NCBI GenBank assembly: GCA_900555605.1
Contig: USLW01000024.1
Span: 1-12,872, forward strand
Length of the DNA stretch: 12,872 nucleotides
DNA from: an uncultured Clostridium sp.
GTDB taxonomy: Bacteria; Bacillota; Clostridia; UBA1212; UBA1255
Direction: 5' to 3'
Position numbers and translations under genes: made by a program. Under the pieces are notes generated by a model. That model saw only the letters and a program-made list of their open reading frames with translations, ran no database searches and was not told the DNA's origin. Positions 1 to 7,042 of the stretch are shown here, in pieces. Position 1 is the stretch's first letter, and the number at the start of each line of letters is the position of its first letter.

Positions 1-1
1 C

Positions 2-148
2 GGCTTCCGGGGCTGGGGAACGGTCATTCCGATCCGGTCCGGAAGCCGCACAAACTATTATTGGCTTACCTTTGACCGCAACAACGGCAGCGACTACCAA
101 TGGAGCTATGGTAATCTTTACGGCTTTTTAGCTGATGCGCAATCCTAA
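2..148 (+). CDS. 3' end of an unrecognised gene (partial at window start)
   Basis: The frame starting at base 2 is open to a TAA at 146-148 and gives 48 C-terminal residues, beginning GFRGWGTVIPIRSG and containing YYWLTFDRNNGSDYQWSYGN. The composition is rich in Trp, Tyr and Gly, as in the last strands of a beta-propeller or beta-sandwich of an extracellular carbohydrate-active protein, but I do not recognise the family and give it no function. There is no C-terminal membrane segment or sorting signal in the visible part. A strong terminator follows within 20 bases of the stop, so this gene ends its own transcript and is separate from the LacI gene downstream. It is a real coding end, because the reading is protein-like up to the stop and the terminator sits where expected. 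Confidence 0.7.
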   Translation, partial: GFRGWGTVIPIRSGSRTNYYWLTFDRNNGSDYQWSYGNLYGFLADAQS

Positions 149-167
149 CCACTCTTTAAAAGAACGA

Positions 168-200
168 GAGGCCCTCGGCCATTGAGGGCCCCTCATTTTT
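168..200 (+). terminator. Rho-independent terminator of the first gene
   Basis: GGCCCTC (170-176) pairs with GAGGGCC (184-190) around a 7-base loop. Flanking GAG and CTC bases can extend the stem with a small bulge. The run of six T at 196-201 follows. It lies 20 bases after the stop at 148. Confidence 0.85.
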
Positions 201-411
201 TCGTATGACGGGCATATCAATGCTCTGTGGAGAAAGTCTATCGAGGCGCAGTTACCGACGGACTCAGAAGCAACTCCCAAGATTTACATCGCCGGGTGCA
301 GGCGAGAAGAAGACTGGCTGCCAATTTTATAGAAGGATGGAGCATGACTATAAAAACGGAGAAGATAAGCTAAGTGAAGAACAGCTGTTTCGCTTAGAGA
401 AATTTAGATAA
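201..411 (+). pseudogene. Possible decayed coding relic, two frames
   Basis: Two protein-like stretches lie in different frames. The frame with codons at 201, 204 and so on is open from 201 to a TAG at 330-332 and reads IEAQLPTDSEATPKIYIAG from 240, then a charged REEDW segment. The frame of 205-411 becomes protein-like only from about 328 and reads MEHDYKNGEDKLSEEQLFRL from 343, before a stop at 409-411. The pieces join if one frameshift near 328-340 is assumed, giving one hydrophilic C-terminal fragment. No good ribosome binding site precedes either frame, and the family is not recognised. It could also be two chance open stretches. Confidence 0.3.
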
Positions 412-495
412 ACAAAATCCCGTTTATCAGTCGTTGATTAATTGCACCTTTTGCCTTTTTGATTCTTGCTTTCGCTCTATTAATAGATGTTTATT

Positions 496-537
496 TTATG
501 CATAACGTACAAAAAACAGCGGATATTTTGTGCATAA
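496..537. promoter_or_regulatory. Paired palindromic operator-like sites upstream of the LacI gene
   Basis: TTATGCATAA (496-505) is a perfect 10-bp palindrome. TTGTGCATAA (528-537) differs from it at one base. The two centres are 32 bp apart, close to three helical turns, as expected for two dimers on one face of the DNA. The pair ends about 30 bases before the -10 box at 567. LacI-family proteins bind short palindromes with a central GC or CG step, so autoregulation by the adjacent gene is the natural guess. This is inference from geometry only. Confidence 0.4.
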
Positions 538-566
538 ATTACATTATATTCAACCGAAAAATGTTC

Positions 567-572
567 TATAAT
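567..572 (+). promoter_or_regulatory. Candidate -10 box (TATAAT) for the LacI-family gene
   Basis: There is a perfect TATAAT at 567-572, 50 bases before the ATG at 623, in strongly AT-rich DNA. No good -35 box lies at the right distance (TTATAT at 544-549 is poor), so the promoter may be weak or need an activator. Confidence 0.5.
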
Positions 573-622
573 TAAAACAGCATAAAAGAAATGATTTCTA
601 TAGAAAGCGGTGATATCGTCTT

Positions 623-1639
623 ATGAAGCAGAAAGCGACGTTAAAAGAGATTGCGGAAATGAATCATACCTCGGTCTCAACCGTTTATAATGCGCTGCAC
701 AGCAGCAGAAGCATTGATCCTGATCTGAAGGCCAGGATCCTCGATACAGCACAGATGCTGAACTATTTTTGCCAGACCAAAAAATCTGAGATATCCTTAT
801 TAAAATGCAGAATTGCAGCAATTATACCCTCTAATCCGATCTATTTTTGGTCAGAGGCAAGGAAGGGAATACAAGAAGCTATAAATAATAAAGATATCTG
901 TCTGAAAATGTTTGTTTATACGAATATTGATACTGATAACGATTTCCTGTTTTCTTTAGAACAAGCAAAAGAGATGCATCCAGATGCTTATATCATTGTT
1001 CCCCCCTGCAGCGAATCATCAAAAAGAGCAATTAGCAATCTCAGTAAACCAGTCGTATTTTTAAATGAATATCTGAATGTTGAAACCGGAAGCAGTACTG
1101 GTTTTATTGGTGCGGACGCTTACTCGGACGGACAATTATTTGCGATTGCATGCGGAGATTTTTTACGGAAATACCCGCGGATTCTAATTGTGCACGGAGA
1201 TAAAAATAATTATATGGTACAAAAACGGAAGCAAGGCTTTTGTGATTATCTCCCTGCTGATTCCGCTGTCGTCGGTGAAATCAGACAGGAATCAAGCCCC
1301 GTCATGGCTGCAAAAATGGCACAGCGTATTAAAAAAGAGTATGTATATAAAGAAAATATATTGAAATTTGACTGCATTTTTGTAGCAACAGGTCTTGTGC
1401 CACAGGTATGCCTTACATTGAAAAAACTTAATTTTAACGTACCCTGTATTGGATGCGAGAAACCAAGAACCAATTCTCAATACATACGGGAAGGCTTTAT
1501 TTACGGGGAATTAGTGCAATCCATCAGAGAACAGGGCGATCAGAGCGTCAGCTACGCGCTCCGTATGATAAACGAAGAGGAGACAAAGAACAAAAGCATT
1601 ACAATTCCATCGAACATCTATATTTACGAAAAAAAGTGA
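623..1639 (+). CDS. LacI-family transcriptional regulator
   Basis: This 338-residue protein has the usual length and layout of the LacI/GalR family. Residues 6-27 form the DNA-binding helix-turn-helix (TLKEIAEMNHTSVSTVYNAL), followed by the third helix (IDPDLKARILDTAQMLNY). From about residue 62 (CRIAAIIPS) begins the periplasmic-binding-protein-like sensor domain, which senses a sugar or sugar derivative in this family. The hinge stretch between them (residues 50-61) lacks the usual Ala-Arg-Leu pattern of the minor-groove hinge helix, so operator choice may be unusual. The start is the only ATG in frame; the Shine-Dalgarno is weak (AAGCGGTGA around 604-612). A TATAAT box and paired palindromes lie upstream and a strong terminator downstream, so it is a single-gene transcript. 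It probably controls itself and the surface-enzyme genes that follow. The effector is unknown. The gene appears more AT-rich than its neighbours. Confidence 0.9.
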   Translation: MKQKATLKEIAEMNHTSVSTVYNALHSSRSIDPDLKARILDTAQMLNYFCQTKKSEISLLKCRIAAIIPSNPIYFWSEARKGIQEAINNKDICLKMFVYTNIDTDNDFLFSLEQAKEMHPDAYIIVPPCSESSKRAISNLSKPVVFLNEYLNVETGSSTGFIGADAYSDGQLFAIACGDFLRKYPRILIVHGDKNNYMVQKRKQGFCDYLPADSAVVGEIRQESSPVMAAKMAQRIKKEYVYKENILKFDCIFVATGLVPQVCLTLKKLNFNVPCIGCEKPRTNSQYIREGFIYGELVQSIREQGDQSVSYALRMINEEETKNKSITIPSNIYIYEKK

Positions 1640-1676
1640 TCCTGTACGGAAAGCCGGCAAATTTTTCAGCATAACC

Positions 1677-1722
1677 TGCCGGAAAATTGCAGCAATGATA
1701 TCTGCAATTTTCCGGCATTTCT
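1677..1722 (+). terminator. Rho-independent terminator after the LacI-family gene
   Basis: There is a perfect 16-bp inverted repeat: TGCCGGAAAATTGCAG (1677-1692) and CTGCAATTTTCCGGCA (1702-1717), with a 9-base loop and then TTTCTT. It sits 37 bases after the stop. An upstream CCGGCA at 1654-1659 could also pair with TGCCGG at 1677-1682, a weaker alternative fold. Confidence 0.9.
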
Positions 1723-1747
1723 TAAAATGCGCTGCTTTTATTTATCA

Positions 1748-1800
1748 TTGTACAACATACACAAAACAATACAATAAAATTTGTATATAAATGATATTAT
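1748..1800 (+). promoter_or_regulatory. Candidate promoter/operator region for the surface-protein operon
   Basis: This is AT-rich DNA between the LacI terminator and the 1916 gene. TTGTACAA (1748-1755) is a perfect palindrome whose start can serve as a poor -35 box (TTGTAC). TACAAT (1770-1775) lies 16 bases further on as a 5/6 -10 box. ATACAA (1769-1774) and TTGTAT (1781-1786) form an inverted repeat over the same place. An extended -10-like TGATATTAT is at 1792-1800. Which of these is the true promoter cannot be settled by eye. Bases 1801-1900 would be an untranslated leader in which I see no clear structure. Confidence 0.4.
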
Positions 1801-1901
1801 TAAAAAAAATCCTGTTGTTTATTATATAAGAAAATCCCGCGTTCCATATGCAGTAAAAGGATTGCGTTTTAAATGCATACGAGGTGACGCGGAAACCGTT
1901 G

Positions 1902-1908
1902 AAGGAGG
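1902..1908 (+). promoter_or_regulatory. Strong ribosome binding site that fixes the start at 1916
   Basis: AAGGAGG lies 7 bases before ATG 1916. The frame is open further upstream to a TTG at 1781, but only the ATG at 1916 has a Shine-Dalgarno, and it begins directly with a signal peptide. Confidence 0.85.
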
Positions 1909-1915
1909 GGCTTGT

Positions 1916-2848
1916 ATGAGAATACGTACAAAAAAAAGAACAGGATTTTATTTGGGTATCGTTTTTGCTGTCTTACTTGTTGTCACAGCGGCACAAAGTG
2001 TAGGTGCGTTTGAAGAGGCACAATACTTTGAGGATGATTATGAAGACGGTAAAATGAATTATTTTGATTATTACAACTGGGATTCGCTGGAAGAAGACGG
2101 CAATACTTATATTTGTTTGCCGCTGTCATTTACAGGAATCGACAAGCTCGAGCTGGATTACGATTATACGGATATGGATGTTATGTTCGATGTACGGCTT
2201 GATTCCGTGAATTCAGAGGTTGATGCAAATTTCGGAGTGTCCTTGAGGCGCGGAAACGAAGGAAACGATCAGTTTGACGTAGCGTATCAGCCGCTGGCAA
2301 AGCTGCTTCGGATCCGATTATATGAAGGCGGAACGCCATCTGATCTTGCAACGGCTGAATTTGAAATGGAAACAGGGAAATGGTATAACATGGGGATTCG
2401 TTTAAAGGGAAGTCAGATTGAATGGTATATCAATGGAACACTTACCGTTTCCGCAGAAAGTGATGCGCTTGACAGCGGAACCTTTTTAATTGCAACTTAT
2501 AACGCGGCAGTCTCACTGGACAATGTAAAGATTGCAAAAGTGGATTATTTAAATATGGCCAACGGCGAATATGTAACAAGAGATCCTGCCACCGCAACAC
2601 CTGCGGTTACAAAAAAACCGTCTCCTACCGCAGTGACTTCCCAAGAACCGGCTGCGTCCGCAAAAACAGATGCACCGAGCGCGAATAAGACAATACAGCC
2701 GACAGCCGGCGGCGCCGTTTCTGATGAAGGCGGAGATGTGGGTACAATTGTGATGATCATCGTGATTGCTGCCGCAATTGTGATCATCGGAGCCGTGGTC
2801 GTAATCATATGCAGAAGAAAGGGCCGGAATCCCAATGAGAAACAATAA
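1916..2848 (+). CDS. Membrane-anchored surface protein with LamG-like domain
   Basis: The protein has 310 residues. Residues 1-31 are a signal peptide: a basic MRIRTKKR start, a hydrophobic core (FYLGIVFAVLLVV) and a likely cut after SVGA. Residues 36-208 form a beta-rich domain resembling concanavalin/LamG-type sandwiches, with DANFGVSLRR (103-112), GNDQFDV (116-122) and GKWYNMGIRLKGSQIEWYIN, whose WY...V.I..G..I..Y.NG pattern is typical of that fold. Residues 222-272 are a Pro/Thr/Ala-rich wall-spanning linker. Residues 276-299 are a membrane helix, followed by a basic RRKGR tail. There is no catalytic domain, so the likely role is holding polysaccharide at the cell surface. Its domain is homologous to the C-terminal domain of the overlapping GH28-like enzyme (2835) and to the 6116 protein. 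It is the first gene of the presumed operon. The exact domain family is not recognised, and ligand binding is inference. Confidence 0.85.
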   Translation: MRIRTKKRTGFYLGIVFAVLLVVTAAQSVGAFEEAQYFEDDYEDGKMNYFDYYNWDSLEEDGNTYICLPLSFTGIDKLELDYDYTDMDVMFDVRLDSVNSEVDANFGVSLRRGNEGNDQFDVAYQPLAKLLRIRLYEGGTPSDLATAEFEMETGKWYNMGIRLKGSQIEWYINGTLTVSAESDALDSGTFLIATYNAAVSLDNVKIAKVDYLNMANGEYVTRDPATATPAVTKKPSPTAVTSQEPAASAKTDAPSANKTIQPTAGGAVSDEGGDVGTIVMIIVIAAAIVIIGAVVVIICRRKGRNPNEKQ

Positions 2849-5800
2849 AAAAATCGGAATGATACTTTGTACTTTGGCTTTTTTATTAATATGTATATCT
2901 ATATTTATGAATGTGGGGAAGAGAACAATGGCATCTGCAAATCATCTTGATTTTGAGTTTACTTCAGCAGAATCAGCGGAAGGCTTTACTGCCGCAGCCG
3001 GAAATGTCTCGTGGCAGGCAGGCGAGCTGATTTACCGAATTACAGGAGCGGGATCAAACCTGACCACCTGTGAAATCAATGCGCCCAAAGGTACGCGTTA
3101 CAGTGCGCTGCTGTCTGTTAGGAACACGATTCGGATCCATTTAAAGAATGATACCGGCGCGTCCCGGGTCCGGCTCAGCTTTATTACGAGCAATGATAGG
3201 ACGTATAATAATCAGAAATCGAAAGTGTTTGAAATTCAGCCCAACAGTGACTATACGACATATTATTTTAACCTGTCCGATTTAAGGTATTGTACGAACT
3301 ACCTAAAGGGCTTCAGGCTGGAGCCGATGGATGCGGAAGACGGAGAAATACGGATCAAATCCATTTCCTTTGAAAGAGAATTTAAAATACAAAGCACAGA
3401 GTCTGAAGGAAGCGTTGACTCCTGTACAGCAGACGGAAGCGTGATTACCATCCGGGGCAGCGTTCCGGAACGAAATAACGGAAAAACCATTGCTGTATAT
3501 GAGTCCCCGGTAACAAACTATACGCAGTCTCTTGCCGGACTGACAAAATTAGCGGAAGCAGCGGCGGCGGACGGACATTTTACTATTGAGATACCCTATA
3601 TGAACGAAAACGTCACACGCCTGAGCACGCTGTTTCTTGCCGCCGTCGAAAATACACCGCTGGGGCCGTGGTTTCGGGTGGAAAATTATCAGGACTTCAC
3701 AGATAATCCGTATGCGTTTACACTAAAGAATATGGAGGTATCTGTAACGGAAGCGCGGTTCGGAGCAAAAGGAGACGCATATACGAATGACAATGAGGCA
3801 ATTCAAAAGGCCATCGACTATGTCTCACAGCAGGGCGGCGGAAGAGTGATCATACCCGGAGATCCGTCAAACCCATACGGCAGGAGATATATTGTTACAA
3901 ATATAAAAATGAAAAGCAACGTTGAGCTTCATATTGAAGAGGGTGCGGTGCTCTGGCAGTCCTCCCGCGTTTCTGATTATGCTTATTCGGTGGCGCTGGG
4001 ACATGATGTAAACATACCCGGCGTAAATTGGGCCCATGCAGCATCCTGCCATAACATGCCGCTGATCCAGGGAGATCGCGTATCCAATGTGAAAATCACC
4101 GGAAAGGGCATCCTTCGCTCATCGGATCAGGGCGGTGAAAATGTCGATGGGCTTTCCGGCGATTCTCTGCGTGTGAATTGTGATCAGACCATCCACTTGG
4201 TCCCCATTGGATTTTACAGATGCAGCAATGTGGAGATTAGAGACGTACAGCTGAAAAGGACAAATAATTACCATATTAATATGCGGACTTGTACAAACGT
4301 ATATATCGCGAATGTATTTATGGATGAAGTCGGATGTGTAAGCGGGGATGGCATTTCCGCCACTGTGGGCACCAAAAATATGGTAATCGACCGCTGTTTC
4401 CTATATTCAAACGATGATGCGGTAACGATTTGTTCAACTTATAATGACCCGCGCGGCCTGGCCTGGTGGTTTGCAGACCCGGAGGGAGACAACTGCATTG
4501 ATCATCTGGTGGTCCGGCACTGCAATCTGTATGGCGGTCATGGTATTACGTTTATCACCTGGGGAACCGATAATCCTGATTTATCTATGCAGGAAATCAA
4601 AAATATTACGGTTTATGATAATGTTTTAAACGGCAGCGCCTGCAGCGTTGGCTCCTGGGGTGATAACCCGTATTACGGAAGACCCTTTGACGGAAGCGAG
4701 ACAGACGATTATTCACCGGTTAAGAACGTGCGGATATATGACAATATTTATATGAAAGCAGCTGACGTCAGCCCCGTGCTGTGCACCGACATCATAACTG
4801 ATTGCGGAATCTGCAGTGCAAAGGATTTTTTATACGGAGATTTTGAGCGTCCCAATGGAGAGACGGGTTGGACCGCCGGACTGTCAAACTGGCAGTATGA
4901 TAAAGGAAACGCAAGCCAAGCGCCGGTTGCGGGGACCACAGTGGGTACGGTTGAAAAAGGCTCCGTGGAAAAGGGTCAAACAGGGTATGCGGGTTATCTG
5001 AAGACTCCGGGAAGACTCTATCAGGGCTTATATATGATTGAAGGCGCGCATACCTTTACCGCTGATGTTTATCTTGAAAAAAAGGGTTCCGCAAGGCTTT
5101 TCGCAGTTGATTCTCTAACAGGGGCGCTGCTTGCGGAAACAAAAATCAGCGCGTCGAAGCAATTTAAAACCGTCCGTCTTTCTTTTACATGTCAGGAAAG
5201 AACAAACTGCTATATCGGAATTGAGCTTTTATCAGAAGGCGCCGTATATATTGACAATTGTACGGTTTCCTCCCAGGAAATGAAATATCCGCAGTATTTT
5301 CTTGTTGATTTTGATGAAAATCATTTTGACTGTTTTGAATACGCCCGTTGGAATAAGGTTACGGAGAATGAGAATACTTATATTTCTTTGCCTTCGTATT
5401 TAGGCGGCATATTTAAGCTGCAGCCGGATTATACCTACAGCGACTGTGAAATTAGCTTTTCTGTTATGCTTAACAGCGTAAATTCCACAAGGGATGCCAA
5501 TTTCGGCTTTTCTTTAAGACGGAATAACGGGGGAAACGATCAATATGACATTCATTATAATCCGATCAGCCGGGTACTGAATATCCGGCGGTTTGAAGGC
5601 GGGAACCCGAAAGTTTTGTTTTCCGAGCCTTATACGATGGAAAGCGGCTGCTGGTATCAGGTGAAGGTTATAATCGAAGGCGGTAAACTCGAGCTCTACA
5701 TAGATGATGTACTGACGGCATCTGTTCTTGATGCGGACCCGCTCCCGGAGGGAGAGGCATTTATCTGTACCTTTAATAATTCGATTGCCTGTGATAATGT

Positions 5801-5993
5801 CAAATTTGCAAGAATCGGAGGCGGGATCGACGAGGATCCGCGCAAGAACATAAAGATAGACGGAATGGATGTGCACAAAGGCGCAGGTACAAAAACGCCC
5901 CTGCCGCTCTATATTGCCGGCGGAATTTTGGCCGCGCTTGCTGCCGGCGGGGTCCTCTATATTGCCGTTACGGGGAAAAAATATAAAAAATAA
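2835..5993 (+). CDS. Multidomain membrane-anchored GH28-like (polygalacturonase-type) beta-helix enzyme
   Basis: The protein has 1052 residues. An N-terminal hydrophobic segment (7-27) acts as signal or anchor. Residues 36-180 form a beta-sandwich resembling a carbohydrate-binding domain, and 190-285 a second beta domain. Residues 300-660 form the right-handed beta-helix, opening with the pectate-lyase-3/GH28 signature FGAKGDAYTNDNEAIQKAID (309-328). GH28 catalytic landmarks are visible: SGDG with D505, NDD with D527 and D528, and GHG with H569. The usual RIK substrate motif is not seen, and about 20 extra residues lie between the DD and GHG motifs. Residues 668-812 are another jelly-roll-like domain. 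Residues 823-994 are a LamG-like domain homologous to the 1916 protein (DANFGFSLRR, GNDQYDI). Residues 1025-1046 are a membrane helix, followed by KKYKK. It likely hydrolyses alpha-galacturonic or related linkages of pectin at the surface; the exact substrate is open. It starts inside the 3' end of the previous gene, which suggests translational coupling. Confidence 0.85.
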   Translation: MRNNKKIGMILCTLAFLLICISIFMNVGKRTMASANHLDFEFTSAESAEGFTAAAGNVSWQAGELIYRITGAGSNLTTCEINAPKGTRYSALLSVRNTIRIHLKNDTGASRVRLSFITSNDRTYNNQKSKVFEIQPNSDYTTYYFNLSDLRYCTNYLKGFRLEPMDAEDGEIRIKSISFEREFKIQSTESEGSVDSCTADGSVITIRGSVPERNNGKTIAVYESPVTNYTQSLAGLTKLAEAAAADGHFTIEIPYMNENVTRLSTLFLAAVENTPLGPWFRVENYQDFTDNPYAFTLKNMEVSVTEARFGAKGDAYTNDNEAIQKAIDYVSQQGGGRVIIPGDPSNPYGRRYIVTNIKMKSNVELHIEEGAVLWQSSRVSDYAYSVALGHDVNIPGVNWAHAASCHNMPLIQGDRVSNVKITGKGILRSSDQGGENVDGLSGDSLRVNCDQTIHLVPIGFYRCSNVEIRDVQLKRTNNYHINMRTCTNVYIANVFMDEVGCVSGDGISATVGTKNMVIDRCFLYSNDDAVTICSTYNDPRGLAWWFADPEGDNCIDHLVVRHCNLYGGHGITFITWGTDNPDLSMQEIKNITVYDNVLNGSACSVGSWGDNPYYGRPFDGSETDDYSPVKNVRIYDNIYMKAADVSPVLCTDIITDCGICSAKDFLYGDFERPNGETGWTAGLSNWQYDKGNASQAPVAGTTVGTVEKGSVEKGQTGYAGYLKTPGRLYQGLYMIEGAHTFTADVYLEKKGSARLFAVDSLTGALLAETKISASKQFKTVRLSFTCQERTNCYIGIELLSEGAVYIDNCTVSSQEMKYPQYFLVDFDENHFDCFEYARWNKVTENENTYISLPSYLGGIFKLQPDYTYSDCEISFSVMLNSVNSTRDANFGFSLRRNNGGNDQYDIHYNPISRVLNIRRFEGGNPKVLFSEPYTMESGCWYQVKVIIEGGKLELYIDDVLTASVLDADPLPEGEAFICTFNNSIACDNVKFARIGGGIDEDPRKNIKIDGMDVHKGAGTKTPLPLYIAGGILAALAAGGVLYIAVTGKKYKK

Positions 5994-6115
5994 ATAATTG
6001 ATAGAAGGAAAAGTTCCTAAATAATAGGATTTTAATGTAAAATTTGTTTTTGCCCCAAAAAGGAGTTTTGAAAAAACCGGAAGCTGTCGGATTTTAAAAT
6101 TGAGAAAGGATGAAA

Positions 6116-6973
6116 ATGATTATGAAAAAAGCCTGGAAGTTATTATCGATTCTTTTTGTGTTTATGGCCGTGCTTTGTTTTGCCGTTCCGTGTCCGGCAT
6201 ACGCGGCGCAGAGTCCGCTGTCCATTGATTTTGAAGACGGAACCTTTGCTTCCTTGGGAACTGCCGGGATTTGGAGAATTGCCGAAGAAAACGGCAACAA
6301 ATTTGCAAAAACCGAGGAGGATCTGGGATTGGTGGTGACAAGATTGATTATCGGCACGGACATTGCGGATTTTGATATTGCATTTGATGTTCTGCTGAAG
6401 CAAACAAACCATGTCGAAGGAAAATTCGGTATATCCGCGAGAAGATCGGAGGGGGGAAATGACCAATATGATATCTTTTATAATTCGACCTATGAATATT
6501 TCGATATCAAAGAATACTGCGGCGGTGACAACGGGACGCGGCTGGGCGTTTATCAGGAGCCGGAGAAGGTCAAGATTGAGCAGGGACAATGGTATACAAT
6601 CGGCGTTCGCATCAAAGAGAATACAATCTCCTGGTATCAAGACGGACAGCTGGTGCTTTCCGTAACAGATGCAGAAAACCCGCGGGCAGCCGGAGAACTG
6701 CAGCTTTATGCATATGCGGCGGGGATCTGTATTGATAATATCAAGTACGGCGCCGCGGAATCCATTAACATGGAGACCGGCGAATTTGTATCCGACCCCA
6801 TAAAACCGGATACCAATCCGAATACGAATCCATCCGATACAAATCCTCCGAAAACGGAAAATCCGCCTGAAACCGCAGATTATGGAATTTCTGCAGCAGC
6901 AGTCTCCGTACTTCTGGTCAGTGCCATGCTGATTGCGAAAAAGAGATATTCGATAAAAAGGGGCATTTTATAA
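6116..6973 (+). CDS. Second LamG-like surface protein with wall-spanning linker
   Basis: The protein has 285 residues from ATG 6116. ATGs at 6110 and 6122 are in the same frame. The AGAAAGGA Shine-Dalgarno (6103-6110) touches the first and lies 5 and 11 bases from the others, so 6116 fits best. Residues 1-30 are a signal peptide ending AYA. Residues 36-212 are a LamG-like domain with GKFGISARR (102-110), GGNDQYDIFYN (113-123) and GQWYTIGVRIKENTISWYQDG, homologous to the 1916 protein and the C-terminal domain of the GH28-like enzyme. Residues 226-254 are an Asn/Pro/Thr repeat linker (DTNPNTNPSDTNPP). The end is NPPETADYG, a hydrophobic stretch (257-274) and a KKRYSIKR tail. That layout resembles sortase signals of the NPxTG type, but the Gly is replaced by Ala, so it may simply be a membrane anchor. 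It lies 122 bases after the GH28-like gene with no clear terminator between, so it is probably in the same operon. The likely role is surface carbohydrate binding (inference). Confidence 0.8.
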   Translation: MIMKKAWKLLSILFVFMAVLCFAVPCPAYAAQSPLSIDFEDGTFASLGTAGIWRIAEENGNKFAKTEEDLGLVVTRLIIGTDIADFDIAFDVLLKQTNHVEGKFGISARRSEGGNDQYDIFYNSTYEYFDIKEYCGGDNGTRLGVYQEPEKVKIEQGQWYTIGVRIKENTISWYQDGQLVLSVTDAENPRAAGELQLYAYAAGICIDNIKYGAAESINMETGEFVSDPIKPDTNPNTNPSDTNPPKTENPPETADYGISAAAVSVLLVSAMLIAKKRYSIKRGIL

Positions 6974-7000
6974 GTACCGAATGAAAAGTCCCTACTGTCC

Positions 7001-7042
7001 GGCCGGTTCCTCCGATAAAAAACGGTTTGGTTCCGGCCATTT
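7001..7042 (+). terminator. Weak terminator-like hairpin after the 6116 gene
   Basis: GGCCGG (7001-7006) pairs with CCGGCC (7033-7038), with an inner CCG/CGG pair (7012-7014 and 7023-7025) and mismatched bulges, followed by ATTTTC. The stem is imperfect and the T tract short, so termination is possible but not sure. It is the only terminator candidate between the 6116 gene and the 7337 gene. Confidence 0.35.

Noticed and set aside
1781..1915. Upstream extension of the LamG-like protein from a TTG at 1781
   Set aside because: No ribosome binding site precedes it. The added residues are not signal-like, while ATG 1916 has AAGGAGG and begins a proper signal peptide.
5514..5876. 120-residue minus-strand open frame
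   Set aside because: Antisense to the LamG-like end of the GH28-like enzyme, which is conserved with two other proteins in the window and so is the real coding frame.
6143..6640. 165-residue minus-strand open frame
   Set aside because: It lies antisense inside the 6116 gene, whose signal peptide, domain and anchor are clear. The antisense product has low-complexity, shadow-like composition and no ribosome binding site.
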